Source: Lachnospiraceae bacterium
Lineage (GTDB): Bacteria > Bacillota > Clostridia > Lachnospirales > Lachnospiraceae
Assembly (NCBI GenBank): GCA_022510745.1
Contig: JAFLSY010000012.1
Location: forward strand, 23,238 to 87,237
Reading direction: 5' to 3'
DNA length: 64,000 nt
Of this stretch, positions 1 to 9,189 are shown piece after piece; the stretch's first letter is position 1; every line of letters begins with the position of its first letter. Position numbers and translations under genes: made by a program. The notes beneath the pieces are model-generated. The model did not search any database. It saw only the letters and a program-made list of their open reading frames with translations, and was not told where the DNA came from.

Positions 1-2264
1 GCTTTCTGCTTTTCAGGAAATCTTTTTCTAAATACATAATAAAGACTGCCCGCTATAAAAATGGAGGAATAGGTACCGCATATAATACCCACCATCAAGG
101 GCAGGGCAAATTCCTTGATTGCGGTAACACCCAGAGCGTACAGGGCTGCCACCATGATAAAGGTAGTCAGGGAAGTAAAGATACTTCTGGAAAGAGTCTG
201 GGTCACGCTCTTGTTCACCACTTCCTTTAATACTTCCACTCCTCTGCCCATGCTGATCTGATTTTCCCTCACACGATCAAATACAACGATGGTAGCGTTA
301 ATGGAATAACCTACAATGGTCAGCATGCAGGCAATGAAAGTACTGCCGACAGAAACCCTGGCAACTGCATAAAAGGCCAGTACCACCAATACGTCATGCG
401 CCAGAGCAATGACGCTGCTTGCACCAAAACGGATATCCTTAAATCTGATTCTGATATAGACAAGCATACACAGAATTGCCACACATACCGCCAATATGGT
501 ATCCCGTTTCATTTCATCGGAAATAGTGGAGCTGATGGTTTCCGATTCAACCTTCTCTGCGGAAACTCCAAAATCCGCAAGCAGCATATCCTCTATTGCC
601 TTTCTTTGATCCTTATCCAGTGCATTGCTCTTAAACACAACCTCTCCGGTTCCCTGAACGGGCTGAGGCTGAACCGCACTGCCGGTAATTGCCTCCAGCT
701 TGGGAATCACATTGGCTTCGATCTCCGCCAGACTCATCTCTTCATTGAAAGGAACCGTGGTAGACGTACCGCCTACAAAGTCCAGACTGTAATTTAAGGC
801 CGCGCCTTCACTTGCCTGATAAATCCCCATCGTCACAAAGCCGCCTACGACCAATACGATGGATAAGATAAAATATATTGTCTTCCTGCCTACAAAATCA
901 ATAACCTTACGCTCCTTTGCCACGCCAAACCACTTCTCGTTTGAAAAGCCCAGGGCATACAGGGCCTGAATCAGCCATCTGGTGACAAAGAGAGCTGTAA
1001 ACATGGAGAGCACAATACCCAAGACAAGGGTCTGTGCAAAGCCCCGAATGGAACCGGACCCCAAAACCCAAAGCACCGCTGCCGCGATCAAAGTGGTCAC
1101 ATTGCCGTCGATAATCGCAGAAAGCGCTTTGTCAAAGCCGATCTTGACTGCGGATTTTACCGTCTTGCCGGTGGCCAGTTCTTCTCTGACACGGGCAAAA
1201 ATGATCACGTTGGCATCCACCGCCATACCGATGGATAAGATGATACCTGCAATGCCGGGCAGGGTCAGGGTCATGCCGAATCCGTTCAATAAAAGCACAA
1301 CCAGCGCCGTATACAGAAGCAGAGCCAGACTGGCTGCCAGACCGGAAATAAAATAGACCACGATCATGAATACCGTCACTACCGCCAGACCGATGGCACC
1401 CGCCTTTAAACTGGTGGAAATAGCCTCAGAACCCAACTGTGCGCCTACCACTTTGGAATGCAGTTCCTCCAGTTCCAGCTTCAGACCGCCGATACGAATC
1501 TGAGAAGCCAGTCTGTCCGCACTCTCATAAGTAAAATTACCGGTAATCTGAGCCTGTCCGGTAGTTAATGGTTCATTAACGGTGGGGACGCTTAAGAACA
1601 CCCCGTCATAATAGATTGCCAGCGTTTCCCTCGTCTGAGCCGCTCTGGTGGTAGCATCCGCAAATTTCTGTTTTCCTGCTTCCGTCATAGTCAGATCCAC
1701 GCAGAATTCAGAAACACCTGTCAACTGATTCTGATAAGTGCCTGCTCTGGCATCTGCCACATCCGTACCGTAGAGAGGAATAGAACCGTCCGCTTCCAGT
1801 TCCTCAATCGTTTTATTTAAATAATACTGAAAATAGAAATTTCCGCTTTCATCCATAGAATAACTCTGGGAATAGTTTTCCGTTCCGTCAGATCCCCTCT
1901 GATAGATAAAGTACAGAGTTCCGGGTCTTCCCAGTTCTTCTAAGATTGCATTCGCATCGGATACGCCGGGAATCTCAATATTGATTCTGTCACTACCCTC
2001 CTGATATACCAGCGCTTCATTGCTATAGTTGTACACACGCTGCTGCAGCTTGCTGATCGTATCGTTCATATCCGTCTGGCTGGGGGATTCCTCACCCACT
2101 ACCTGATAGGTGATGCTGACGCCGCCCGCCAGATCCAGCCCCAGCGTAATCTCCTGAGCGGAGGCACTTCCCATGCCGTCCACACCTGCTACATCCACAT
2201 AGGCAATGCCCGCCAATGCCAGGAAAAATACCAGCAGGATTATAATTGCTCTATTCTTCTTCAT
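1..2264 (-). CDS. secDF: Fused protein translocase subunit SecDF (3' end outside window)
   Basis: Membrane subunit that uses the proton or sodium gradient to help complete Sec-dependent export. The minus-strand frame is open from an ATG at 2264 to the window edge, 754 codons. It starts MKKNRAIIILLVFFLALAG (first membrane segment), followed by the SecD signature LGLDLAGGVSITYQ and a periplasmic P1-like domain. It runs without a stop through RKTIYFILSIV and NYSLDFVGGTS, the start of the SecF half, to the SecF-like end YSSIFIAGSLYYVFRK at the window edge. SecD and SecF are therefore one polypeptide, and the stop should lie just outside. The start overlaps the end of the SCIFF maturase gene by 14 bases, so the two are probably translationally coupled. 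Confidence 0.95.
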   Translation of the reverse strand, partial: MKKNRAIIILLVFFLALAGIAYVDVAGVDGMGSASAQEITLGLDLAGGVSITYQVVGEESPSQTDMNDTISKLQQRVYNYSNEALVYQEGSDRINIEIPGVSDANAILEELGRPGTLYFIYQRGSDGTENYSQSYSMDESGNFYFQYYLNKTIEELEADGSIPLYGTDVADARAGTYQNQLTGVSEFCVDLTMTEAGKQKFADATTRAAQTRETLAIYYDGVFLSVPTVNEPLTTGQAQITGNFTYESADRLASQIRIGGLKLELEELHSKVVGAQLGSEAISTSLKAGAIGLAVVTVFMIVVYFISGLAASLALLLYTALVVLLLNGFGMTLTLPGIAGIILSIGMAVDANVIIFARVREELATGKTVKSAVKIGFDKALSAIIDGNVTTLIAAAVLWVLGSGSIRGFAQTLVLGIVLSMFTALFVTRWLIQALYALGFSNEKWFGVAKERKVIDFVGRKTIYFILSIVLVVGGFVTMGIYQASEGAALNYSLDFVGGTSTTVPFNEEMSLAEIEANVIPKLEAITGSAVQPQPVQGTGEVVFKSNALDKDQRKAIEDMLLADFGVSAEKVESETISSTISDEMKRDTILAVCVAILCMLVYIRIRFKDIRFGASSVIALAHDVLVVLAFYAVARVSVGSTFIACMLTIVGYSINATIVVFDRVRENQISMGRGVEVLKEVVNKSVTQTLSRSIFTSLTTFIMVAALYALGVTAIKEFALPLMVGIICGTYSSIFIAGSLYYVFRKRFPEKQK

Positions 2265-3660
2265 GATTTGCATCCTCCATTTCGGCCAATGCGGCCTTTA
2301 TCATTATCGCGCACTCAATCCGCTTGCGTTGTAATTCACATCCCACATCGTAAGCATCGTTAATATTGCCATGGAAATTATAGGAATTGGCTGCGCAGCC
2401 GCCGCTGCAGTAAAACTTGGCAAAACATTTTTTGCACTTCTCCTTGGCATAGACATTGCAGCACTTAAACTCATCCCGAAGCGCCGTATTGACAACTCCG
2501 TCTTCCACATTTCCCAGAAGAAATTTTTCCTGCCCTACAAACTGGTGGCAGGGATACAAATCTCCCCAAGGCGTGACTGCCAGATATTCCGTACCTGAAC
2601 CACAGCCGGAAAGTCTTTTTGCGACGCAGGGTCCGCTCTCTAAATCTATCATAAAATGAAAGAACTGAAAACCCCGTCCTTCTTTTCTTCTTTTAAGCAG
2701 TTCCACCGCCAACTTATCATATTCTTCCTTCAGAGTGGGAATATCCTCTTCCTTGATGGCATACCAGTTCTCCGGCCCTGCCACCACGGGCTCCACGGAA
2801 ATCTGTTCAAAGCCCATATCCGCCAGATGCAACACATCTTTGGAAAAATCCAGATTGTTATGGGTATAAGTGCCACGCACGTAATAATTGGTCTGATTTC
2901 TGCTCTCTGCCACATGCTGAAACTTTGGCACAATTTTATCATAGCTGCCTTGTCCGCCCCTAAAAGGCCTCATCTTGTCGTTGACCTTTTTGCGTCCGTC
3001 GATGCTCAAAACCACATTGGACATCTCTTTATTGACAAAATCCAGCATTTCTTCGTTAAGTAACACTCCGTTGGTTGTCAGGGTGAAACGAAATTTCTTG
3101 TTATGGGGCGCCTCCAGACTTCTGCCGTAGGCTACCAGATCCTTTACTACCTGCCAGTTCATAGTAGGCTCGCCGCCGAAGAAATCCACTTCCAGATTGA
3201 TACGGCTGCCGGAATTCGCCACCAGAAAATCTAAGGCTTTCTTACCCACCTCAAAACTCATCAGCGCTCTTTTGCCATGGTACTCTCCCTCTTCCGCAAA
3301 ACAATACTGACAGGCCAGATTGCAGTCATGAGCAATATGCAGACAGAGCGCTTTTACTACTGTCTGTCTGTTCTTAAAATCAAAGATATAACTTTCATAG
3401 ATGTCCTTTGAAAAAAGCTGTCCCTGCTTTTCCAACTCCAACACTTCATCTACGGCTTCTCTGACCTCTGCCTCAGGATAGGGCATTTCCGTACAGTTTA
3501 ATACCGCGGCTTTTATCAGCTCCGCATCTCTGATTCCCTCTTCCACAAAAGGTTCTACCAGAGAAATCATATCATATACCATATCATCTACAATATGCAC
3601 GGAACCGCTGTTTACATCCATGACAATGTTATAGCCATTGTTCTTATACTGGTGTATCAC
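2251..3660 (-). CDS. scfB: SCIFF peptide maturase, radical SAM/SPASM thioether-forming enzyme
   Basis: Radical SAM enzyme expected to install Cys-to-Thr/Ser thioether links in the SCIFF peptide encoded immediately upstream. I chose the GTG at 3660 (469 aa), which follows an AGAGGA ribosome site by about 7 bases and gives the family-like N-terminus MIHQYKNNGYNIVMDVNSG. Longer starts run back into the peptide gene in another frame. The 4Fe-4S triad CNLACQYC is at residues 113-120. A cysteine-rich SPASM region near the C-terminus (CGSGTEYLAVTPWGDLYPC, CKKCFAKFYCSGGC) binds auxiliary clusters. The N-terminal part resembles the peptide-binding wHTH-like domain of this family. The 3' end overlaps secDF. 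Confidence 0.95.
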   Translation of the reverse strand: MIHQYKNNGYNIVMDVNSGSVHIVDDMVYDMISLVEPFVEEGIRDAELIKAAVLNCTEMPYPEAEVREAVDEVLELEKQGQLFSKDIYESYIFDFKNRQTVVKALCLHIAHDCNLACQYCFAEEGEYHGKRALMSFEVGKKALDFLVANSGSRINLEVDFFGGEPTMNWQVVKDLVAYGRSLEAPHNKKFRFTLTTNGVLLNEEMLDFVNKEMSNVVLSIDGRKKVNDKMRPFRGGQGSYDKIVPKFQHVAESRNQTNYYVRGTYTHNNLDFSKDVLHLADMGFEQISVEPVVAGPENWYAIKEEDIPTLKEEYDKLAVELLKRRKEGRGFQFFHFMIDLESGPCVAKRLSGCGSGTEYLAVTPWGDLYPCHQFVGQEKFLLGNVEDGVVNTALRDEFKCCNVYAKEKCKKCFAKFYCSGGCAANSYNFHGNINDAYDVGCELQRKRIECAIMIKAALAEMEDANHEEE

Positions 3661-3739
3661 GTTGTAGTCCTCTTTCTTACATAAATGAAGCAGCGACATG
3701 CATCGCTGCTTTCTACTATTGCATCTTGTATATCGATAC

Positions 3740-3883
3740 TTATTTGAGCTTTTCGCAGCTCTGATTACCGACTGTACAGGAAGTCTTGCAGGCTGACTGG
3801 CAGGAAGTCTGGCACTCACCGCATCCGCCCTTCTTCACAGACTCCTTTAAATCTCTTGTACTTAATGTCTTAATATGTTTCAT
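3740..3883 (-). CDS. scfA: SCIFF ribosomal peptide precursor (six Cys in forty-five)
   Basis: 47-residue peptide beginning MKHIKTLSTRDLKESVKKGG, then a cysteine-rich half with six cysteines at residues 21, 24, 28, 32, 36 and 43 (CGECQTSCQSACKTSCTVGN). This is the near-invariant SCIFF precursor of Clostridia, the substrate of the adjacent radical SAM enzyme. An in-frame ATG four codons upstream (3895) directly abuts the GGAAAGG ribosome site, so 3883 is the better-spaced start and matches the family N-terminus. A promoter (TTTACA, 16-bp spacer, TATACT) lies upstream at 3923-3950. The function of the mature peptide is not established. Confidence 0.95.
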   Translation of the reverse strand: MKHIKTLSTRDLKESVKKGGCGECQTSCQSACKTSCTVGNQSCEKLK

Positions 3884-3922
3884 ATGAATACCCATACCTT
3901 TCCGTACTCTTGGTACTTGTGT

Positions 3923-3950
3923 AGTATATCATAAATTTCCTATTTGTAAA
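3923..3950 (-). promoter_or_regulatory. Predicted sigma-A promoter for scfA-scfB-secDF
   Basis: Read on the minus strand: TTTACA (3945-3950), 16-bp spacer, TATACT (3923-3928), about 40 bases before the scfA start. It is the only good promoter-like pair in the gap after the upstream membrane-protein gene. Confidence 0.65.
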
Positions 3951-3978
3951 AGGTTTTTTTCAAAAATAGCTCAAATTC

Positions 3979-4350
3979 CTAACTAAACATGCCTCCTAAC
4001 ATTCCGCCGCCTGCGCAGAGAGCCAGCACGGTGAAGAAATTTACGGCTACATCCTGAAAAGAATGGTTGGCTATAAGGGAGATCACAGCCAGTACCAGAA
4101 AGTACAGACTCCCAACTAAAAGTCCCCACAGAAATTTCCTTTTCTGCAGTCGTTTTCCGGCCAGCCAGCCACCAAAAAAAGTGGTTCCCACATAGATTGC
4201 GATAATGATAAGACTCACTAGTTTTTCCGACAGGGAAAAACGATAAACCATAAGGGCTAACAAGGCAAGCAGCACTGCAGTCAATATGTACGCAAATGTA
4301 AGACATTTCAATAAAAACAGTCCTCTTTCCAAACCTTCTCTCTTTTCCAA
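3979..4350 (-). CDS. TIGR04086 family small membrane protein
   Basis: 123 residues with four predicted membrane segments (about residues 11-33, 41-62, 72-93 and 101-122) and the glycine-rich end LCAGGGMLGGMF. It resembles the TIGR04086 (YrzE-like) family, which is often found close to the SCIFF/SecDF genes in Clostridia. The biochemical role is unknown. The start is a TTG with a well-placed AAAGGAG seven bases upstream; no better ATG exists in frame. It is transcribed divergently from the CorC-type gene, and a TATAAT lies upstream at about 4410 without a convincing -35 box. Confidence 0.8.
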   Translation of the reverse strand: MEKREGLERGLFLLKCLTFAYILTAVLLALLALMVYRFSLSEKLVSLIIIAIYVGTTFFGGWLAGKRLQKRKFLWGLLVGSLYFLVLAVISLIANHSFQDVAVNFFTVLALCAGGGMLGGMFS

Positions 4351-4438
4351 ATGCTTTCTCCTTTCCTAAACGTCCCTGCCCGTATTTTCCGGGTATTCCC
4401 AAACTCCTGTAAAATTATATGTAACCCTGCCCCCAAAC

Positions 4439-4468
4439 TTGACAACTTATCAGCATTTATAGTAATAT
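4439..4468 (+). promoter_or_regulatory. Predicted promoter of the CorC-type gene
   Basis: A perfect TTGACA at 4439-4444 and TAATAT at 4463-4468 with an 18-bp spacer, about 50 bases before the TTG start at 4518. Additional TATAAT copies at 4473 and 4482 lie too far from this -35. Confidence 0.5.
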
Positions 4469-4517
4469 GGCCTATAATTACTATAATTACTATACTTACT
4501 ACAAAGGAGTGGTTTTT

Positions 4518-5831
4518 TTGGATACCCCTGGGGTCATAGGGATTCTGGTTTTATTACTGTTGATTGTTTTATCCGGCTTTTTTTCTTCTGCAGAAACGGC
4601 GCTTACCACGGTCAACCGTGTTAAGATCCGCAACATGATAGAAGAAGGAAACAAACGTGCAGTTATCGTAGAACGAATTCTGGATCGCTACAGTAAGATG
4701 CTGAATGCAATCCTGATTGGAAACAATATTGTTAATTTGAGCGCATCCGCACTATGCACAACACTTGTTATCGATATGGGTGCCAATGCTTATGTAGGTG
4801 TTGCTACCGGCGTGTTAACTTTCGTTATTTTATTGGTTGGTGAAATCGTACCGAAAACCTGGGCCAGTCTCAATGCCGAGAAAATATCCCTCTCCTATGC
4901 ATGGATCGTCTATTATATGATCAAATTAATGACGCCCGTTATATTTATTGTGGACGCCATTTCCGGTGGGATACTTCGATTGATACATATCGATCCTTCC
5001 AAACGGAATGATACAATTACGGAGAATGAATTAAAGACCTATGTTGATGTCAGTCATGAAGACGGAGAGATTGAAACCGAAGAACGGGAACTGATCTACA
5101 ATGTATTTGAATTCTCAGATACTTGTGCAAGAGATATTATGATTCCCAGAGTCAATATGGTAACGATTGCCTCGGATGCCGGCTACGACGAGATTTTTGA
5201 AACCTTTAAAGATTCCATGTATACCCGTCTTCCTGTATATCAGGAGGAAAAGGACAGTATGCTGGGCTTTATCAATATCAAGGACTTCTTTTTAACAAAA
5301 GATACAGATGTTATCTTTTCTTTGGAATCCCTTACCAGAGAGGCCTATTACACCTATGAATATAAAAAAACAGCCGATCTGTTATTGGAAATGCGTGAAA
5401 AATCCATGAACGTGGCATTTGTGCTAAACGAATACGGCTCCACGGTTGGTATGATCACACTGGAAGACCTTTTAGAAGAACTGGTTGGTGAAATTCGGGA
5501 TGAATACGACGAAGATGAAAAGGAGCTGATTCAGAGCGTCGGTGAGGGCTGCTATCTGATAGAAGGCAGCATGAGCCTTTCTGATATTAACGATACCATC
5601 GGTACGGAATTGGATTCCGAGGATTACGACTCTATCGGCGGCATTATCATCGGCCAGTTGAACCGTCTGCCCGAGGACGGCGAGTCCGTGACCCTTCCGG
5701 ACGGTACGACACTCCAGGTAAAAGGGCTTGAGCAGAACCGTATCTCTCAGGTACTTCTCACCCTGCCCCCCATAGAGGCAGATAAAGAGAATTCAAATGA
5801 ATCGGAACAAGCGGTTGAAACCGACCATTGA
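4518..5831 (+). CDS. CNNM/CBS/CorC_HlyC domain membrane protein (hemolysin family, putative metal efflux)
   Basis: 437 residues from a TTG preceded by AAAGGAG; a longer ATG-started reading (4467) lacks a ribosome site and adds only a YNYYNYYTYY low-complexity tail. Order: an N-terminal DUF21/CNNM membrane domain (LSGFFSSAETALT and further segments to about residue 160), a CBS pair around residues 190-330 (RDIMIPRVNMVTI, LEDLLEELVGEIRDEYD), and a C-terminal CorC_HlyC domain (about 345-425). Such proteins export or sense Mg2+ or Co2+; true hemolytic activity is not implied. A terminator follows directly. Confidence 0.9.
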   Translation: MDTPGVIGILVLLLLIVLSGFFSSAETALTTVNRVKIRNMIEEGNKRAVIVERILDRYSKMLNAILIGNNIVNLSASALCTTLVIDMGANAYVGVATGVLTFVILLVGEIVPKTWASLNAEKISLSYAWIVYYMIKLMTPVIFIVDAISGGILRLIHIDPSKRNDTITENELKTYVDVSHEDGEIETEERELIYNVFEFSDTCARDIMIPRVNMVTIASDAGYDEIFETFKDSMYTRLPVYQEEKDSMLGFINIKDFFLTKDTDVIFSLESLTREAYYTYEYKKTADLLLEMREKSMNVAFVLNEYGSTVGMITLEDLLEELVGEIRDEYDEDEKELIQSVGEGCYLIEGSMSLSDINDTIGTELDSEDYDSIGGIIIGQLNRLPEDGESVTLPDGTTLQVKGLEQNRISQVLLTLPPIEADKENSNESEQAVETDH

Positions 5832-5833
5832 TC

Positions 5834-5862
5834 AAAGAGCCTCCCGTTTAAGGAGGCTCTTT
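5834..5862. terminator. Rho-independent terminator between convergent genes
   Basis: Perfect 11-bp stem AAAGAGCCTCC / GGAGGCTCTTT with a 7-base loop, starting 2 bases after the stop of the CorC-type gene. The A- and T-rich flanks let it serve both strands. Confidence 0.85.
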
Positions 5863-5897
5863 CAATATACTTTCTTCTAATTGCTTATTACGATTAC

Positions 5898-7667
5898 TTA
5901 CGGCAACATATACTTTTCTCTGTATGCCAGTACCTTACCTTTAAAATCAAGATTATTTGCTTCTCTCAAGGTATCCAGATACTCATGAGTTTCAAAACTG
6001 TCCTCTCTCACCTGCAGCAGACACACCGCAATATTGGAGCAATGGTCCGCCACCCGCTCAAAATTCGTGGTAATATCCGACAGCACAAACCCCATTTCAA
6101 TTGTACATTTCCCTTTGCGCAGCCGTTTTACATGCCGCTTCTTTATCTCTATATTCAGCTGGTCAATAACCTCCTCCAAGGGCTCAACCAAGTTCGCTTT
6201 GCCCAAATCCTCCGTTTCAAAAGCCTCAATGGCCAGCGTCAAAATATCCCTAATAGCTTGGGAGAAGATTTCAACCTCCTCCTTGGCCTTATCGGAAAAC
6301 TCCATATCCTTACTCATCATTTCATCTGCCGCTTCCTTAATATTCAGGGCATGATCGGAAATCCGCTCAAAGTCTCCTATGCAATGAAGCAATACGGATA
6401 AAACATGGCTTTCCTTTTCAGAAAGGTTTTTGCTACTCAACTTTACCAGATAGGTACCCAGTACATCTTCAAACCTGTCCACCTGGCTTTCCATCAACAC
6501 GACTGCTTCCGCTTTCTTTTCATCATACTGCTTTAACAGATCCAGAGAGACTTCTATGGATCTCCGTGCACAGCGGGCCATGGAAACCGCTACCCTTCTG
6601 CTGCGTTCAATCGCCAATCCCGGCGTATCCAAAAAACGGACATCCAAAGTTTTGATTGCTCCCTCTTCCGGAGAAAGAACTTCCGCTCCCACTCGTTCCG
6701 GCACGGCAATATAAACCAGCTTTACCAACAATTTCGAGAAAGGCATCAAAATAATACAGGCCGCGATGTTAAAGGCCGAATGCACGACTGCAACACCTAC
6801 CGCGGAAATGGGTTTATCCATAAATGCAAAATTCACAAAATAATCAATCGTATAGAACACTGCCATAAATAAAAAGGTCTTGGCGAAATTGTAGAACAGA
6901 TGCAGCAGGGCCGCCCGCTTTGCATTTTTGCTGCCCCCCACACTGGAAAGCAGCGCCGGCATACATGCACCGATATTCTGTCCCATAATAACGGGAATTG
7001 CCGTAGCACCGCTCACAGCTCCCGTCTGACAGAGCGCCTGCAGAATACCTATAGAAACCGACGAACTTTGAATCACAGCCGTAATTATAAGTCCTACCAG
7101 CATACCCAAAACAGGATTGGAAAACATGGTCAGAACCCGGCTGAACTCAGGGACATCCGCAAGAGGCTTCACCGCCGCTCCCATAGTATCCATACCTATC
7201 ATTAATATACCAAAGCCCGCCATGATCAAACCAATATCTTTATGTTTTTCCTTTTTGGAGAAATTGATCAGACAGACGCCGATAATAGCCAAAACAGGCG
7301 AAAAGGAAGACGGCTTGAGTAATTGTATGAAAAAGCCCCCTCCGTCAATTGCCGAAAGGCTTAGGAGCCATGCAGTAATCGTAGTTCCCACATTGGCACC
7401 GATAATGACATTTACGGCCTGCTCTAACTTCATAATGCCAGAGTTGACAAAACCGACTACCATGACCGTAGTAGCGGATGAAGATTGAATAACAGCTGTT
7501 ACTCCTGTGCCGACCAGTACCGCCTTTATTGGTTTGCTGGTCAGCTTCTCCAAAATACTCTCCAACCGGCCGCCCGAGGCCTTGGACAACCCCTCTCCCA
7601 TCATATGCATACCGTACAAAAACAGGGCAAGTCCGCCAATCATGGTCAGTAGACTGAAAAAATCCAT
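5898..7667 (-). CDS. Na/Pi cotransporter family protein with C-terminal PhoU domain
   Basis: 589-residue membrane protein of the NptA/YjbB type, likely sodium-coupled phosphate transport. Two inverted Na_Pi_cotrans repeats carry the hallmark QSSS motifs (GVTAVIQSSSATTVMVVGF near residue 58 and ITAVIQSSSVSIGILQA near 200). About residues 345-560 form a cytoplasmic PhoU-like helical domain (ERSRRVAVSMARCARRSIE, CIGDFERISDHALNIKEAAD, FERVADHCSNIAVCLL). Full length for the family. It stands alone, convergent with the CorC-type gene. A possible promoter is TTGCTA, 18-bp spacer, TAAAAT about 60-90 bases upstream. Confidence 0.93.
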   Translation of the reverse strand: MDFFSLLTMIGGLALFLYGMHMMGEGLSKASGGRLESILEKLTSKPIKAVLVGTGVTAVIQSSSATTVMVVGFVNSGIMKLEQAVNVIIGANVGTTITAWLLSLSAIDGGGFFIQLLKPSSFSPVLAIIGVCLINFSKKEKHKDIGLIMAGFGILMIGMDTMGAAVKPLADVPEFSRVLTMFSNPVLGMLVGLIITAVIQSSSVSIGILQALCQTGAVSGATAIPVIMGQNIGACMPALLSSVGGSKNAKRAALLHLFYNFAKTFLFMAVFYTIDYFVNFAFMDKPISAVGVAVVHSAFNIAACIILMPFSKLLVKLVYIAVPERVGAEVLSPEEGAIKTLDVRFLDTPGLAIERSRRVAVSMARCARRSIEVSLDLLKQYDEKKAEAVVLMESQVDRFEDVLGTYLVKLSSKNLSEKESHVLSVLLHCIGDFERISDHALNIKEAADEMMSKDMEFSDKAKEEVEIFSQAIRDILTLAIEAFETEDLGKANLVEPLEEVIDQLNIEIKKRHVKRLRKGKCTIEMGFVLSDITTNFERVADHCSNIAVCLLQVREDSFETHEYLDTLREANNLDFKGKVLAYREKYMLP

Positions 7668-7788
7668 CTGTTCATCCTCACTGATTCTACTAGTTAATTA
7701 TCTTATGCCTTTGCCTACATTTGACATTTTACTACAGATAAGTGAAAAATAGCAATGCCATAAGCAAAAATCTGTATAAAATTTTTAG

Positions 7789-8319
7789 TTACATCATAAT
7801 TGTTTCCAGAATACCGTCCGCAATGGCCTGTGCAATCGCATTGAACTTGGTGTCAAAGATATAGTTGTCTGTGGGAGTATTGATAAAGCCCACTTCAACC
7901 AGCACCGCCGGCATGTCGGTACTATTCAGAACAACCAGTCCCTGCCTCTCCGCAATACCTTGATTGATAAATCCTACACTTTCCAGATTTCGATTGATAT
8001 TCTCCGCCATGGCTGCTGCGGTTCCGTAGCGGTTATAAACCAGACTCTCTACACCGGAATACTGCCCGGGATATGGACTGGAATTGCGGTGGATGGAAAC
8101 AAAATAGTCTACGCCCAGTGCATTCGCCTGTGACGCCCGCGCGCGGGGGGAGAGATATACATCCTCTGTTCTGGTATAACTGACATCCTGGCCCGCTGCA
8201 CTTAAAATATTGCCCACAGCCAAAGCCATAGCCAGTACATCGTCCTTTTCGTTTCTTCCCTCATAGGAAGCACCGCTATGCCAGCCACCGTGGCCGGCAT
8301 CCAGCATAATTGTTGCCAT
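7789..8319 (-). CDS. N-acetylmuramoyl-L-alanine amidase (Amidase_3)
   Basis: 176 residues, essentially one zinc amidase domain that cleaves the MurNAc-L-Ala bond of peptidoglycan. Zinc ligands are visible in LDAGHGG (His near residue 9), NEKD (Glu near 24) and SIHRNSS (His near 75). The catalytic Glu is in VLVEVGFINTPTDN (near 142). No signal peptide or cell-wall binding repeat is present, unlike most exported CwlD/LytC proteins, so export may be non-classical, or the enzyme may act in lysis or sporulation. It begins with ATG after a GGAGTGAG ribosome site. Confidence 0.9.
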   Translation of the reverse strand: MATIMLDAGHGGWHSGASYEGRNEKDDVLAMALAVGNILSAAGQDVSYTRTEDVYLSPRARASQANALGVDYFVSIHRNSSPYPGQYSGVESLVYNRYGTAAAMAENINRNLESVGFINQGIAERQGLVVLNSTDMPAVLVEVGFINTPTDNYIFDTKFNAIAQAIADGILETIMM

Positions 8320-8442
8320 ATAGGCTCACTCCAAATCCTTTTACCCATATCATATGCAAAAAGCAGCCGGATTCTACATCCGCCTGCTCCTCTCTTCATC
8401 CTTCCAATTTAAATACTTGTCGTTATTTTATAAAAAATTAAT

Positions 8443-9189
8443 TTATAATTTAATTTTTCCAGTGCATACAGCTAGGGAATAGCCCTCCGGTCCCTTTACA
8501 GAATAAAGCTTCCAACACTCTTTTGTTACAGTATCCCTGATTTCTCTTTTTTCAAAATCCGTAAAAAGCTCTCTAAAATCCTTGGAAAGTCCCGCTCCCG
8601 TGCATTTGACGCAGGCCTCCTTGGCTGCCCAAAACCGATAAAACTCTGTCAGTTCCTCTTCATGGAGATAATCTTTCTTCTCGCTTACAGGCTGCTTTTT
8701 CTGAGAAAAAAAAGCAGCCTTCTCACCGGGACATGAAATTCTCTTCCATACATTGTACTTTACATTCTGATGTTTTTGAATATCCACCCCGATAGGAGCG
8801 TCTGAAACTGCACAAGCGGCATACTCTCCGGAATGGGATAAACTGAGAAAAAGCCCCTGTCTGTCCGCATAATATGGCTTACCGTCAGGGGTCCTTTCTA
8901 TTTTAGCGGGAGCCAGTGAGAAAAGTCGTTGTATCGCCGCTTCCGCAGACACAGAAATGCAATCCGCATATGACGAATCAAAGGTAGCATTTTGCCCGGA
9001 AATCTGCTCTCCAGCCTCCGCCGCCGCATATGCGGCTAACAATCCCGCTGCCAGCCATAGTACCCGGCTCTTTTCCTGCCCGCTTTTATTAATTTTTTCT
9101 CTTCTCTCAGGTTCCACCAATGCAAGACCCTGCTCAAAATATTTCGCATCCAGCAGTGGAGAAACCTCCATCAAGTACAGCTTAATCAT
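8443..9189 (-). CDS. 4'-phosphopantetheinyl transferase superfamily protein (Sfp-like)
   Basis: 248 residues. Transfers phosphopantetheine from CoA to carrier proteins. The Sfp-type magnesium motif GVDIQK (around residue 134) and the second motif FWAAKEACVKCTGAGL (around 188) are intact, with a SLSHSGEYAACAV stretch between them that positions CoA. The start overlaps the end of aspS by 8 bases, making it the last gene of hisS-aspS-pptase. No polyketide or non-ribosomal peptide synthase is in the window, so the substrate may be the fatty-acid ACP or a carrier encoded elsewhere. Confidence 0.9.
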   Translation of the reverse strand: MIKLYLMEVSPLLDAKYFEQGLALVEPERREKINKSGQEKSRVLWLAAGLLAAYAAAEAGEQISGQNATFDSSYADCISVSAEAAIQRLFSLAPAKIERTPDGKPYYADRQGLFLSLSHSGEYAACAVSDAPIGVDIQKHQNVKYNVWKRISCPGEKAAFFSQKKQPVSEKKDYLHEEELTEFYRFWAAKEACVKCTGAGLSKDFRELFTDFEKREIRDTVTKECWKLYSVKGPEGYSLAVCTGKIKL

